Origin: Chloroflexi bacterium OLB13
Lineage (GTDB): Bacteria; Chloroflexota; Anaerolineae; Aggregatilineales; Phototrophicaceae
Assembly (NCBI GenBank): GCA_001567485.1
Contig: JZRA01000009.1
Span: 62,001 to 126,000, forward strand
DNA: 64,000 bases
Direction of reading: 5' to 3'
Position 1 is the first letter of the stretch. Every line of letters starts with the position of its first letter. This document shows, piece after piece, positions 28,078 to 35,769 of the stretch. Below the pieces are notes generated by a model. It made no database searches and was not told where the DNA came from. It saw only the letters and a program-made list of their open reading frames with translations. Made by a program: the position numbers and the translations under genes.

Positions 28078-29202
28078 TTACGCTGGGGGTGGCGCAGTAG
28101 AACTGCGTTCGACAAATGTAGTGGGTAACAGGGTCAGGATCTCACCATTGGCCTCTCCTTCCATGAGCGTGATTAAACGCCGGGCGGCTTCAGAACCCAT
28201 CAGGTGCCCGTTTTGGGCCACGGTCGTCAGCGGTGGGTTCTGATACTGCGCGATGTCTAGATCGTCGAAACCCACGACGGAGACATCCTGCGGGCTTCGC
28301 AGATCGGCGGCAGTAATGGCCCGCTGAACGCGGACGGCCATCCAATCATTGACGGCGAAGATCGCCGTGGGCCGCGTGGGCGACTTGAGTCGTTCGACCA
28401 GCGGCTCGATCTCCGCGCGATCAGAGATGGCGTACGCTTCATACGAACTCATCTCGGCGTCCCCGCCGATGAGAAGTGGTGGCTCGACGTCGAGACCTTG
28501 CAGATGCAGCGCGTCCTGATAGGCGCGGTAGCGTTCGGAGACCGACCATAAATCGAGGTGAGGCCGCGCGACGAACAGGATGCGCTGGTGTCCGAGGGCG
28601 ATCAGGTGGTTCATGGCTTGTAAGCCGCCGGCGTAGTTGTTGCTGCTGACGCACGGCAGGATGACGCCGTTCAGCGGCCGATCCATCAGGACGACCGGCG
28701 TCTTGAGGTCGCCCGATGTGAGCATGCGGTTTTGCAGGCCGCCGCGCACCGGTACGAGGATGATTCCCTGTACGCCCTGCCCGCTGAAGTCGGCCAGCAG
28801 GCGGTTCTCTTCGTCAAGGTCGCGGTCGGTGCTGGCGAACAAGACATTACACCCCGTCTTACGCAAGACCTGTTCGGCCCCGGCGAGCAGGTTCATCGCG
28901 AACGTCCCCCGGTATTCCGGGATGATGAAGGCGACGGCACTGCGCCCGTTCTGCGGCTTCACTGGCTCGGCGACAAACGTGCCTTTGCCAGCAACACGGT
29001 AGATCAGGCCCTCGTCCTGTGCCGACTGCCACGCGCGCTGTAGGGTCGCCCGGCTGATGTTGAGCGCCTCGACAAACTCCCATTCTCCGGGCAGCATGTC
29101 GTGCGGTTTGAGCAGGCCGGTGACAATCTTATGCCGAAGCTCGTCAAGGAGCTGGACGTGAAGCGGCAATGAACTGTCTTTTGAGACCCTAAAATCAACC
29201 AT
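28078..29202 (-). CDS. GntR-LacI hybrid transcriptional regulator (AraR-like)
   Basis: 374 aa. Residues ~8-75 are a GntR winged helix (LPLHVQLLDELRHKIVTGLL, LNISRATLQRAWQSAQDEG, GKGTFVAEP). The rest is a LacI-type sugar-binding domain (FIIPEYRGTFAMNLLAGAEQ, VVGFDDLDIAQYQNPPLTTV). This architecture is known from AraR-type repressors. It is the first gene of the operon, 47 bp ahead of the binding-protein gene. A TTGGCA/TAGACT promoter lies just upstream and is overlapped by two dyads, so it probably represses its own operon until the imported sugar binds. Confidence 0.95.
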   Translation of the reverse strand: MVDFRVSKDSSLPLHVQLLDELRHKIVTGLLKPHDMLPGEWEFVEALNISRATLQRAWQSAQDEGLIYRVAGKGTFVAEPVKPQNGRSAVAFIIPEYRGTFAMNLLAGAEQVLRKTGCNVLFASTDRDLDEENRLLADFSGQGVQGIILVPVRGGLQNRMLTSGDLKTPVVLMDRPLNGVILPCVSSNNYAGGLQAMNHLIALGHQRILFVARPHLDLWSVSERYRAYQDALHLQGLDVEPPLLIGGDAEMSSYEAYAISDRAEIEPLVERLKSPTRPTAIFAVNDWMAVRVQRAITAADLRSPQDVSVVGFDDLDIAQYQNPPLTTVAQNGHLMGSEAARRLITLMEGEANGEILTLLPTTFVERSSTAPPPA

Positions 29203-29210
29203 GTCTTAAC

Positions 29211-29228
29211 CTGTCCGAACATGTACAG
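29211..29228. promoter_or_regulatory. Candidate GntR-LacI operator at the transcription start
   Basis: Imperfect 18-bp dyad CTGTCCGAACATGTACAG with CTGT/ACAG ends, overlapping the last two bases of the -10 and the predicted start site. Confidence 0.5.
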
Positions 29229-29255
29229 TCTAGCGCGTCCACATGAAATTGCCAA
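29227..29255 (-). promoter_or_regulatory. Promoter of the GntR-LacI/ABC/PHP/DUF5054 operon
   Basis: Minus-strand -35 TTGGCA (29250-29255), 17-bp spacer, -10 TAGACT (29227-29232). Leader of about 20 nt before the regulator ATG. Confidence 0.68.
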
Positions 29256-29265
29256 CACATTGGCA
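29250..29265. promoter_or_regulatory. Perfect palindrome over the -35 element
   Basis: TGCCAA-CACA-TTGGCA: 6-bp perfect arms with a 4-bp centre, one arm being the -35 hexamer itself. A second regulator site or second operator is likely. Confidence 0.45.
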
Positions 29266-29335
29266 CTAAGGATGCTTCAACGCGGGATCAAGCGGGTGTG
29301 AAATCGGTGTGAAGACGGTTCGGCGCCACCTGCGT

Positions 29336-30454
29336 TCATGGGACGGCGCGCAGGATGTCCTCGATGAACTGTGCATGGCGCAGCGCGTCATCGACCGTTC
29401 CGGGGGCGCGCTGGCCGGTGCGGATGGCGCGCGCAAACGCGAGCAGTTCATTATGGAACGCCTCACGATAAGACACCGTGACACGTTTCTCCCACGACAG
29501 CTCGCCTGCACCGCCTTGCAGCACGACCGGCGTGGGCAGATTGCGATAGTACGGGCCGGGGAACTCCAACCGCAGGCGCTGACGATTGCCCGCCAGCGAA
29601 TACGTCTCGCGGTAGTCGTTGAGGTACGGCAGATTGTGCCAGTTGAGCGTGCAGTGCACCTGACCGGGGAACTCGATCAGCGCGCTGATCGACATGCCTT
29701 GCCGCCAGACTTCGGTATGCAAGACGCGCACCGGATCGCCAAGCAGGCCGAACAGCATGTAGATCTGGTGGATAACGCTGACGGTCAACAGTCCGAATGC
29801 GACCTGAAGCGAGACGTTACCGGCGTGATCGCCCAGTCCTTCGTCACTGAGCGCGGCGATTGGCCCGCTGGAGAAGCCCCGCGCGGTGCCGGATTGGATC
29901 GCGTCCCATTCCGGCAGATCGTAGTTGAACTGCGACGTTTGGCCGCTGCCCACAATGACCGCATAGGGCGCGCGGTTGAATTCGTCGGCGGCGTGCAGCA
30001 CCGTGCAGTCGACATACGCGAGATCGTCGAAAGCAGCGAGTTCACGCTTGGCGTAGGTGAAGGCGGGATCGTGCAGTTTGTGATACCCGACCTGCACCAC
30101 ACGGTCGGAGCGCGCGGCGGCGGTGGCGACTTCGCGCGTTTCGCGGACGTTCCACGCCAGCGGCTTCTCGACCAGCACGTGCTTGCCCGCGTCGAGCGCG
30201 TCAATAACGCTGTCGCGGTGCGATCCACCGTGGCAGATCACAACGGCCTCAAGCGCATCGTCAGCCAGCATTTCGCGCCATGTGGCATGGCGAGCCGTGA
30301 CACCGTAACGGTCGCCGACCGCGTTGAGCACGGTGGGATTCGTGTCGGCGAGGCTGTGCAGCGTGAGGCCGGGCGTCTCGACAAGGTGCGGCAGGTGCAT
30401 GATCTGGGCGATCCCGCCGCAGCCGATCACGCCAATACGCAGAGAGTCCGTCAT
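29336..30454 (-). CDS. Gfo/Idh/MocA-family NAD(P)-dependent oxidoreductase
   Basis: 372 aa from ATG at 30454, with GGAGG 7 bp upstream; the in-frame ATG at 30490 has no such site. N-terminal Rossmann fold with IGVIGCGGIAQIMHLP, then the family EKP motif in VLVEKPLAWN and a GYHKLHDPAF segment. These enzymes oxidise or reduce cyclic sugars, inositols or amino sugars. Divergent from the creatininase-like gene with a 187-bp shared regulatory region. The substrate is not evident; the gene may serve either flanking operon. Confidence 0.93.
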   Translation of the reverse strand: MTDSLRIGVIGCGGIAQIMHLPHLVETPGLTLHSLADTNPTVLNAVGDRYGVTARHATWREMLADDALEAVVICHGGSHRDSVIDALDAGKHVLVEKPLAWNVRETREVATAAARSDRVVQVGYHKLHDPAFTYAKRELAAFDDLAYVDCTVLHAADEFNRAPYAVIVGSGQTSQFNYDLPEWDAIQSGTARGFSSGPIAALSDEGLGDHAGNVSLQVAFGLLTVSVIHQIYMLFGLLGDPVRVLHTEVWRQGMSISALIEFPGQVHCTLNWHNLPYLNDYRETYSLAGNRQRLRLEFPGPYYRNLPTPVVLQGGAGELSWEKRVTVSYREAFHNELLAFARAIRTGQRAPGTVDDALRHAQFIEDILRAVP

Positions 30455-30512
30455 GGTGCGCCTCCGTGGCAGCCAAAAAGTCTGTGTCAATCGGTCTCAG
30501 CCCCGGCGTTTC

Positions 30513-30540
30513 AGTATAGCATGCAGCGACGGGCGTCCAA
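30513..30540 (-). promoter_or_regulatory. Promoter of the Gfo/Idh/MocA gene
   Basis: Minus-strand -35 TTGGAC (30535-30540), 16-bp spacer, -10 TATACT (30513-30518), 59 bp upstream of the ATG. Confidence 0.58.
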
Positions 30541-30579
30541 CTGCCGCGGCGCATTCGTGCGGATGGGCTGAAACGGTTG

Positions 30580-30608
30580 TTGCGGCAGCAGGCGACCTTG
30601 CGTATGCT
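30580..30608 (+). promoter_or_regulatory. Promoter of the creatininase-like operon
   Basis: Plus-strand -35 TTGCGG (30580-30585), 17-bp spacer, -10 TATGCT (30603-30608), about 33 bp before the ATG. Confidence 0.5.
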
Positions 30609-30641
30609 TTGCCGGGATGACTGAGACGTGGAAGACATGCG

Positions 30642-31340
30642 ATGCAAATCCGCGATCTGAACTGGATGCAGCTTGCCGAATACCTCAAGACCGACGACCG
30701 CTGTGTACTGCCGCTGGGCAGCACCGAACAGCACGCCTACTTGAGCCTGTGCGTCGATGACATCCTCGCCGAGCGTATCGCGGTTGAATCGGCCGAGCCG
30801 TTGGGCATCCCGGTGTTTCCGGTGCTGAACTACGGGATCACGCCGTACTTCCGCGCCTATCCGGGTTCGATCAGCCTGCGGGTCGATACCTATCTCCGCG
30901 TGATCCGCGACCTTCTCGACGGATTGGCGGAGCAGGGGTTCCGGCGTATCCTCATCGTCAACGGCCACGGCGGCAACAGCCCGGCCTCCGGGTACGTCGC
31001 CGAGTGGCTGGCCGACCATACCGGCTGCCGGGTCAAGTTCCACAACTGGTGGAGCGCGCCCAAGACCTACGCCAAAGTCCTTGAGATCGACCCGGTGGCC
31101 TCGCACGCGTCATGGATGGAGAACTTTCCGTGGACGCGCCTTCCCGGTGTGACGATGCCCGACGCGCAGAAGCCGGCGGTCGATATGGATCAGCTGCGGA
31201 TGCTTCCGCCGTCCGGTGTGCGCGACCTGTTGGGCGATGGCAATTTCGCCGGCCTGTATCAACGCTCCGACTCCGACATGCTGGCGATCTGGCGCGTTGC
31301 CCTTGACGAGACACGCGCGCTGCTCGCTGAGGGGTGGTAG
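30642..31340 (+). CDS. Creatininase-family amidohydrolase
   Basis: 232 aa. Metal-site motifs of the family: PLGSTEQHAYLSLCVDD (Glu, His and Asp ligands) and ILIVNGHGGNSP. The family includes creatinine amidohydrolase, the MftE peptidase and ArfB-type formamide hydrolases, so it probably opens an amide or lactam bond, but creatinine itself is unlikely in this context. Slightly shorter than typical (240-260 aa). First gene of a plus-strand run; the broken SDR gene starts 4 bp downstream and the ribose-type importer follows. No signal peptide. Confidence 0.92.
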   Translation: MQIRDLNWMQLAEYLKTDDRCVLPLGSTEQHAYLSLCVDDILAERIAVESAEPLGIPVFPVLNYGITPYFRAYPGSISLRVDTYLRVIRDLLDGLAEQGFRRILIVNGHGGNSPASGYVAEWLADHTGCRVKFHNWWSAPKTYAKVLEIDPVASHASWMENFPWTRLPGVTMPDAQKPAVDMDQLRMLPPSGVRDLLGDGNFAGLYQRSDSDMLAIWRVALDETRALLAEGW

Positions 31341-31343
31341 GCG

Positions 31344-32099
31344 GTGAACATCGAGTTTCACGGGAAAGTCGTGGTGGTGACAGGCGCGGCGCACGGCTTC
31401 GGCCGGGCGATGGCCGCGGCGTTCGCCGCCCGCGGCGCGGTGATCTGGGCTTGTGACCTGCTTGAGGACGAGCTGCGGGAGACATAGGACATCTGCCGCA
31501 CCGCCGGGGCCGAGTGCAGTGTCAGGGCGTTCGATGCGCGCGACCAAGCCGCGATTCGCCAGTTCACCGGCGAGGTTGGACATGCCGATATCCTGATCAA
31601 CAATGCGGGCGGCGTGTTGGGACACGTCGGGAAGCCGATCGAGCAGGTCACGTTCGCTGAGTGGCACGACATTCTCGCCGTGAATCTAAACGCAGCTTTC
31701 TGGTTCGCACAGAGCCTTGTGTCCGGGATGAAGGCGCAGGGCTTTGGCCGGATCATCAACATCTCCAGCGGCGCCGGCTTGAGCATCAGCTTGACCGGTA
31801 TTCAAGCCTATGCCAGCGCGAAAGCCGGAGTGATCCAACTGTCGCGCCAGCTTGCGCACGAACTCGGCCCGTTCGGGATTACGGTCAACAGCATCGCGCC
31901 GGGCTTTGTGCGCTCAAATCCGAACACCGAACGGCAGTGGCAGTCCTACGGAGAGGATGGACAGAAGCGGCTGATCGAAGCGATTGCCATGCGCCGGCTC
32001 GGCACGCCGGACGACATCGCCCACGGCGCGCTGTTTTTCGCCTCGGACTACGCCGGGTGGATCACCGGGCAGGTGCTGGCGATCGACGGCGGCAAATGA
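31344..32099 (+). pseudogene. SDR-family oxidoreductase interrupted by an in-frame amber codon
   Basis: A 252-codon frame from GTG at 31344. Before the break it has the cofactor loop VTGAAHGFGRAMA. TAG at 31485-31487 (codon 48) interrupts it, and the same frame then continues with ILINNAGG, NISSGAGL, the YASAKAGV catalytic pair and GWITGQVLAIDGGK. A CAG-to-TAG change would explain the break. TAG is also the normal stop of other genes here (for example at 2384), so codon reassignment is not supported. A protein restarting downstream would lack the NAD-binding loop. Follows the creatininase-like gene by 3 bp. If repaired it would be a sugar or polyol dehydrogenase (inference). Confidence 0.85.
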
Positions 32100-32158
32100 C
32101 CCCATAGGAACCGGGGACGCCGGTCGCGCGGATAGGGCGAATCCATTCGCAGCGCAAC

Positions 32159-32189
32159 TTGATGCGCGTTCCCGTAAATGCGCTACAAT
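32159..32189 (+). promoter_or_regulatory. Promoter of the ribose-type ABC operon
   Basis: Plus-strand -35 TTGATG (32159-32164), 19-bp spacer, -10 TACAAT (32184-32189), 36 bp upstream of the binding-protein ATG. The spacer is slightly long. Confidence 0.45.
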
Positions 32190-32224
32190 CCCGCCCGATC
32201 CCAAGTTGTTTGAAGGAGACTCCC

Positions 32225-33154
32225 ATGCTTAGGCGCTCACTCATTATTGCTGTCTTGCTGTTCGCCGTCGTGTTCGGCGGCGCGGCGGCGCAGGACGCGC
32301 CCACCATCGCCGTCGTGACGCCGTATCTCGCCCAACCGGGTACGCAGTTCATGGTCGAAGCCTTCCAAGCGGCCGCCGCGGAGAAGGGGTGGAATGTCTC
32401 GGTCATCGACACTGCTGGCGACGTGCCCGCCGTCAACGCACGCATTCAGGACGTTGTGACGCAGGGCGTCGATGCGATTGTCATCAACGTTGATCCGTCG
32501 CAGGCGCCGGCGCTGGCGGAGGCGGTCGAAGCGGGAATCCCCGTGTTTGGCATGGACGCCGGAAGCGCGCCGGAAGTGCTTGTCAACGTGACCAGCAACG
32601 GTTACGAGATGGCGGCCGTCACGGCGACCTATGTCGTCGATCGCCTGAACGGCGCGGGCCGCGTCGTGATGTTCGGCTTTAACCCGTACCCGCCGGTGCA
32701 GAAGCGCGGCGTGATCGCGGAAGCAATCTTCGGCAACACCCCGGACATCGAGGTGATCGAGTTCATCGAGCCGGACGTGACCGACGGCGGTATCGCCGAC
32801 TCGCGGGCGCGGATGGAGGCGATCCTCGCGGCGAACCCCGAGCCGGGCAGCATCTCGGCGGTGTGGGCGGCGTGGGATCAGCCGGCGCTCGGCGCGCTGC
32901 AAGCCATCGAGGCCGCCGGCCGCGAGGGTGAGGGTATCGTCATCACCGGTATCGACGCCAACCCGCAGGCGCTTGAGGCGATCTGCGCGGGCGGCAATTT
33001 CGAGGCCAGCATCGCGCAGGACTTCACCGGAATCGGCGGTCTTGTCGCCGAACAGATCGAGCGTTATCTTGCGGGCGAGACGCTCACGCAGGCGGTTGTG
33101 TATGCGCCGACGACGCTCATCACCGCGGCTAACGCGGCCTGCCCGGCTCAATAG
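32225..33154 (+). CDS. Ribose-type (PBP1 fold) ABC sugar-binding protein
   Basis: 309 aa from ATG at 32225, with AAGGAG 7 bp upstream. Signal peptide of about 21 residues ending GGAAAQD, no lipobox Cys. The mature part is a RbsB/XylF-like periplasmic-binding fold (IAVVTPYLAQPGTQFMVEAF, GVDAIVINVDPSQAPALAEA, VFGMDAG, ITGIDANPQALEAI). It delivers a monosaccharide or polyol to the CUT2 importer downstream. A stem-loop at 33171-33202 separates it from the ATPase gene. Substrate unknown. Confidence 0.95.
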   Translation: MLRRSLIIAVLLFAVVFGGAAAQDAPTIAVVTPYLAQPGTQFMVEAFQAAAAEKGWNVSVIDTAGDVPAVNARIQDVVTQGVDAIVINVDPSQAPALAEAVEAGIPVFGMDAGSAPEVLVNVTSNGYEMAAVTATYVVDRLNGAGRVVMFGFNPYPPVQKRGVIAEAIFGNTPDIEVIEFIEPDVTDGGIADSRARMEAILAANPEPGSISAVWAAWDQPALGALQAIEAAGREGEGIVITGIDANPQALEAICAGGNFEASIAQDFTGIGGLVAEQIERYLAGETLTQAVVYAPTTLITAANAACPAQ

Positions 33155-33170
33155 CACGACGATATCTCCA

Positions 33171-33202
33171 TGTCCGGGCAGGCGGTCAGTTCTGCCCGGA
33201 CA
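33171..33202 (+). promoter_or_regulatory. Stem-loop between binding-protein and ATPase genes (4 of 5)
   Basis: Perfect 11-bp arms (TGTCCGGGCAG at 33171-33181, its complement at 33192-33202) with a 10-nt loop, 16 bp after the stop. No U-tract; the ATPase GTG is 16 bp downstream. Confidence 0.62.
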
Positions 33203-33218
33203 GGCCAATTAACGTATC

Positions 33219-34757
33219 GTGCAATCCGAAAATCTGCTCCACATTCAGCGTGCCAGCAAGACCTACAGCGGTGTGCCGGCCTTGCTTGATGTCGACCTCG
33301 AACTGCGTGCCGGAGAAGTTCACGCGCTGATGGGCGAGAACGGCGCCGGCAAGTCAACGCTCATCAAGATTCTGGCAGGCGTGACACCGCCCGACTCCGC
33401 CGAGATCCACGTCCGCGGCGAGCGTGTGCATATCGCCAGCCCGCAGGCGGCCTTCGACCACGGCCTGCGCTTCATTCATCAGGAGCTGCATGCCGTCCCA
33501 CAGCTCAGCGCCGCCGAGAACATCTTCCTCGGCCATGATTACCCGACGGCGCTCGGCGTCAAAGTGCGCTGGCGGCGGCTGTACGACATGGCGCGCGAAA
33601 CGCTCGGCCGTTTGGGGATCACGCATATCGACCCGCGCACGACGATGGCCCACCTCAGCCCCGGCGACCAGATGCTCGTCAACATCGCGCACGCATTCGT
33701 CGGCGATGATTTCACGCGTGCCGGCGAACGCGCGCTGATCTACGTGATGGACGAGCCGACCGCGGCATTGACCGGGGCTGAAAGCGCCCAGTTGTTCGAC
33801 GTGATCGGGCGGCTGCGCGCGCGGGGCAGCGCGGTGCTGTACGTCTCGCACCGCATGGACGAAATCTTTCAGATCGCCGACCGTGTGACGGTGCTGCGTG
33901 ACGGTCAATTGGCCGGCACGCGTGACCGCGCCTCCGTTACCCCAGCCGAGATCATCCTGCTGATGACCGGGCGCGAGCTGACGCAGCTCTTTCCGCCGCG
34001 CATGGGGCAGATCGGCGCGGAAGTCGTGCTCGACGTGCAGGGCGTGACCACCGCGGCCGTGAACGGCATCTCGTTCACTGTGAAAGCGGGCGAAATCGTG
34101 GGTGTGACCGGGCTGGCGGGATCGGGCATGGGGGCGCTGCTGCGCGCGCTGATCGGCGCGGATCGCCGCGCTGCCGGTAGGGTGATGCTCGACGGCGTGC
34201 CGTTGAAACGCGGCTCGCCCGCGCACGCTTGGGATCGACAGGTCGCGTATGTGCCGGAGGAACGCCGTTCGCAGGGGCTTGTGCTCTCGCACAGCGTTTC
34301 GAACAACATCACGCTGCCGCAGCTGAAACGCCTCAGCCGTGCGGGCGCGCTGCTTGCGCACGGGCGCGAACGCGCGACAACACGCGAGCTGAGTGAGTCG
34401 GTGCGCCTCAAAGCGCGTGGGCCGCGCCAGATCGTGCGCGACCTCAGCGGCGGCAATCAGCAGAAAGTCGTGTTTGCGCGCGCGCTGGCACGGCCACCCA
34501 AGCTGCTGCTGCTCGGTGAGCCGACACGCGGTGTCGATATCGGCGCGAAGCTCGACATCTACCGCCTGATTCGCCAGATCAGCGCGCAGGGGACGGCGAT
34601 CGTGCTGGCCTCGACCGACCTGCCGGAGCTGATCGGCATGACCGACCGCATCCTGATCCTGCGCGCCGGACGGCTTGCCGATGTCGTGCCGTCCGCCGGC
34701 GAGACGCCCGAACGCCTCTTATCCCGCTGCTATGGAGATGCCGCGTATGCTGGCTGA
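33219..34757 (+). CDS. CUT2 sugar ABC importer ATPase with two nucleotide-binding domains (RbsA/MglA type)
   Basis: 512 aa, GTG start. The first nucleotide-binding domain has Walker A MGENGAGKST, a non-standard signature LSPGDQ and Walker B VMDEPTAAL. The second (from about residue 260) has a degenerate Walker A region typical of RbsA (GLAGSGMGALLRAL), signature LSGGNQQK, and LLLLGEPTRGVD in which Gly replaces the usual Walker B Asp. Fuels the permease encoded immediately downstream; the stop overlaps the permease start region. The second site may therefore be regulatory instead of catalytic. Confidence 0.95.
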   Translation: MQSENLLHIQRASKTYSGVPALLDVDLELRAGEVHALMGENGAGKSTLIKILAGVTPPDSAEIHVRGERVHIASPQAAFDHGLRFIHQELHAVPQLSAAENIFLGHDYPTALGVKVRWRRLYDMARETLGRLGITHIDPRTTMAHLSPGDQMLVNIAHAFVGDDFTRAGERALIYVMDEPTAALTGAESAQLFDVIGRLRARGSAVLYVSHRMDEIFQIADRVTVLRDGQLAGTRDRASVTPAEIILLMTGRELTQLFPPRMGQIGAEVVLDVQGVTTAAVNGISFTVKAGEIVGVTGLAGSGMGALLRALIGADRRAAGRVMLDGVPLKRGSPAHAWDRQVAYVPEERRSQGLVLSHSVSNNITLPQLKRLSRAGALLAHGRERATTRELSESVRLKARGPRQIVRDLSGGNQQKVVFARALARPPKLLLLGEPTRGVDIGAKLDIYRLIRQISAQGTAIVLASTDLPELIGMTDRILILRAGRLADVVPSAGETPERLLSRCYGDAAYAG

Positions 34758-35751
34758 CCGTGCTCAACGATCCCGGCCGGCTGTGAACTGGGGGCGTTTT
34801 CTGCGCTCGTTCGGCACGCTGATCGGGTTCCTGCTGATCGTCGTCTTCTTCTGGTCACAGCGGCCGGCGACGTTTATGAGCGTGCGCAATCTGCTCAACA
34901 TCACCCAACAGGTCAGCATTCTTGGCATCGTCGCCTTCACGATGACGGTCGTGATGGTCGTCGGCGACTTCGACCTCAGCGTCGGGACGATGGCGAGCCT
35001 GTCGGGGATTATCGTCGGGCTGATGCTGCAGAACGATCACGCGCTGGGCACGGCGATTCTGGTTGCCTTGCTGGCCGGCGCGGCGGGCGGGATTCTTAAC
35101 GGCGTGCTGATCGCCTACGTCGGCATCCTGCCGTTCGTGGCGACGCTGGCGACGCTGACAGTCTTTAGCGGCGCGGCGTCCTCGCTCAGCGGCGGGCGCA
35201 CCATCTTCGGGCAGGTGTTCCCCGACGGACTGGTCGACTTCGCCAATGGCGGCATTCCCCTGCTGACGCTGAACGAGCAGGTCGTCCGGATTCCCCACCT
35301 GACCCTCATCGCGCTGATCGTGCTGGCGGTCGTGTGGTTCGTGCTGGAACAGACCGTGTTCGGGCGCAGGTTGTATGCCATCGGCGGCAACATGGAGGCG
35401 TCACGGCTGGCCGGCGTGCGCGTGCGTTTTCTGCGCCTGCTGACGTTCGTCATTACGGGGCTGGGCGCGTCGTTGGCCGGCGTCGTGCTGACAAGTCAGC
35501 TGGCGACCGCCAACCCGACGTTGGGTGACGGGTTGATGCTCAACGCAATCGCCGCCGTCTTTCTCGGCATGACGATGAGTCAGGAAGGCGAGCCGCGCGT
35601 GTTGGGGACGCTTGTCGGCGTGCTGCTGATCGGCGTGCTTGCCAACGGCTTTACGCAGGTCGGCGTCGATACCTACGTGCAGCGCATTCTGACCGGTGTC
35701 ATCATTATCGCGTCGGTCACGCTCAGCAGCATTTCACGACGGCGAAGCTAG
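34747..35751 (+). CDS. CUT2 sugar ABC permease (RbsC type)
   Basis: 334 aa from ATG at 34747, with GGAG 9 bp upstream, overlapping the ATPase 3' end. About ten membrane segments. Family motifs: MVVGDFDLSVGTMASLSG, GILNGVLIAYVGILPFVATL, GGNMEASRLAGVRV. Forms the membrane channel of the ribose-type importer. The kinase gene follows 18 bp downstream. Confidence 0.95.
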   Translation: MLADRAQRSRPAVNWGRFLRSFGTLIGFLLIVVFFWSQRPATFMSVRNLLNITQQVSILGIVAFTMTVVMVVGDFDLSVGTMASLSGIIVGLMLQNDHALGTAILVALLAGAAGGILNGVLIAYVGILPFVATLATLTVFSGAASSLSGGRTIFGQVFPDGLVDFANGGIPLLTLNEQVVRIPHLTLIALIVLAVVWFVLEQTVFGRRLYAIGGNMEASRLAGVRVRFLRLLTFVITGLGASLAGVVLTSQLATANPTLGDGLMLNAIAAVFLGMTMSQEGEPRVLGTLVGVLLIGVLANGFTQVGVDTYVQRILTGVIIIASVTLSSISRRRS

Positions 35752-35769
35752 ACGGCAAAGGGGCTTTTG

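Noticed and set aside
31485-31487. Amber codon as a recoded amino acid
   Set aside because: TAG ends other genes in this window and there is no recoding element visible, so a nonsense mutation or an error is simpler.
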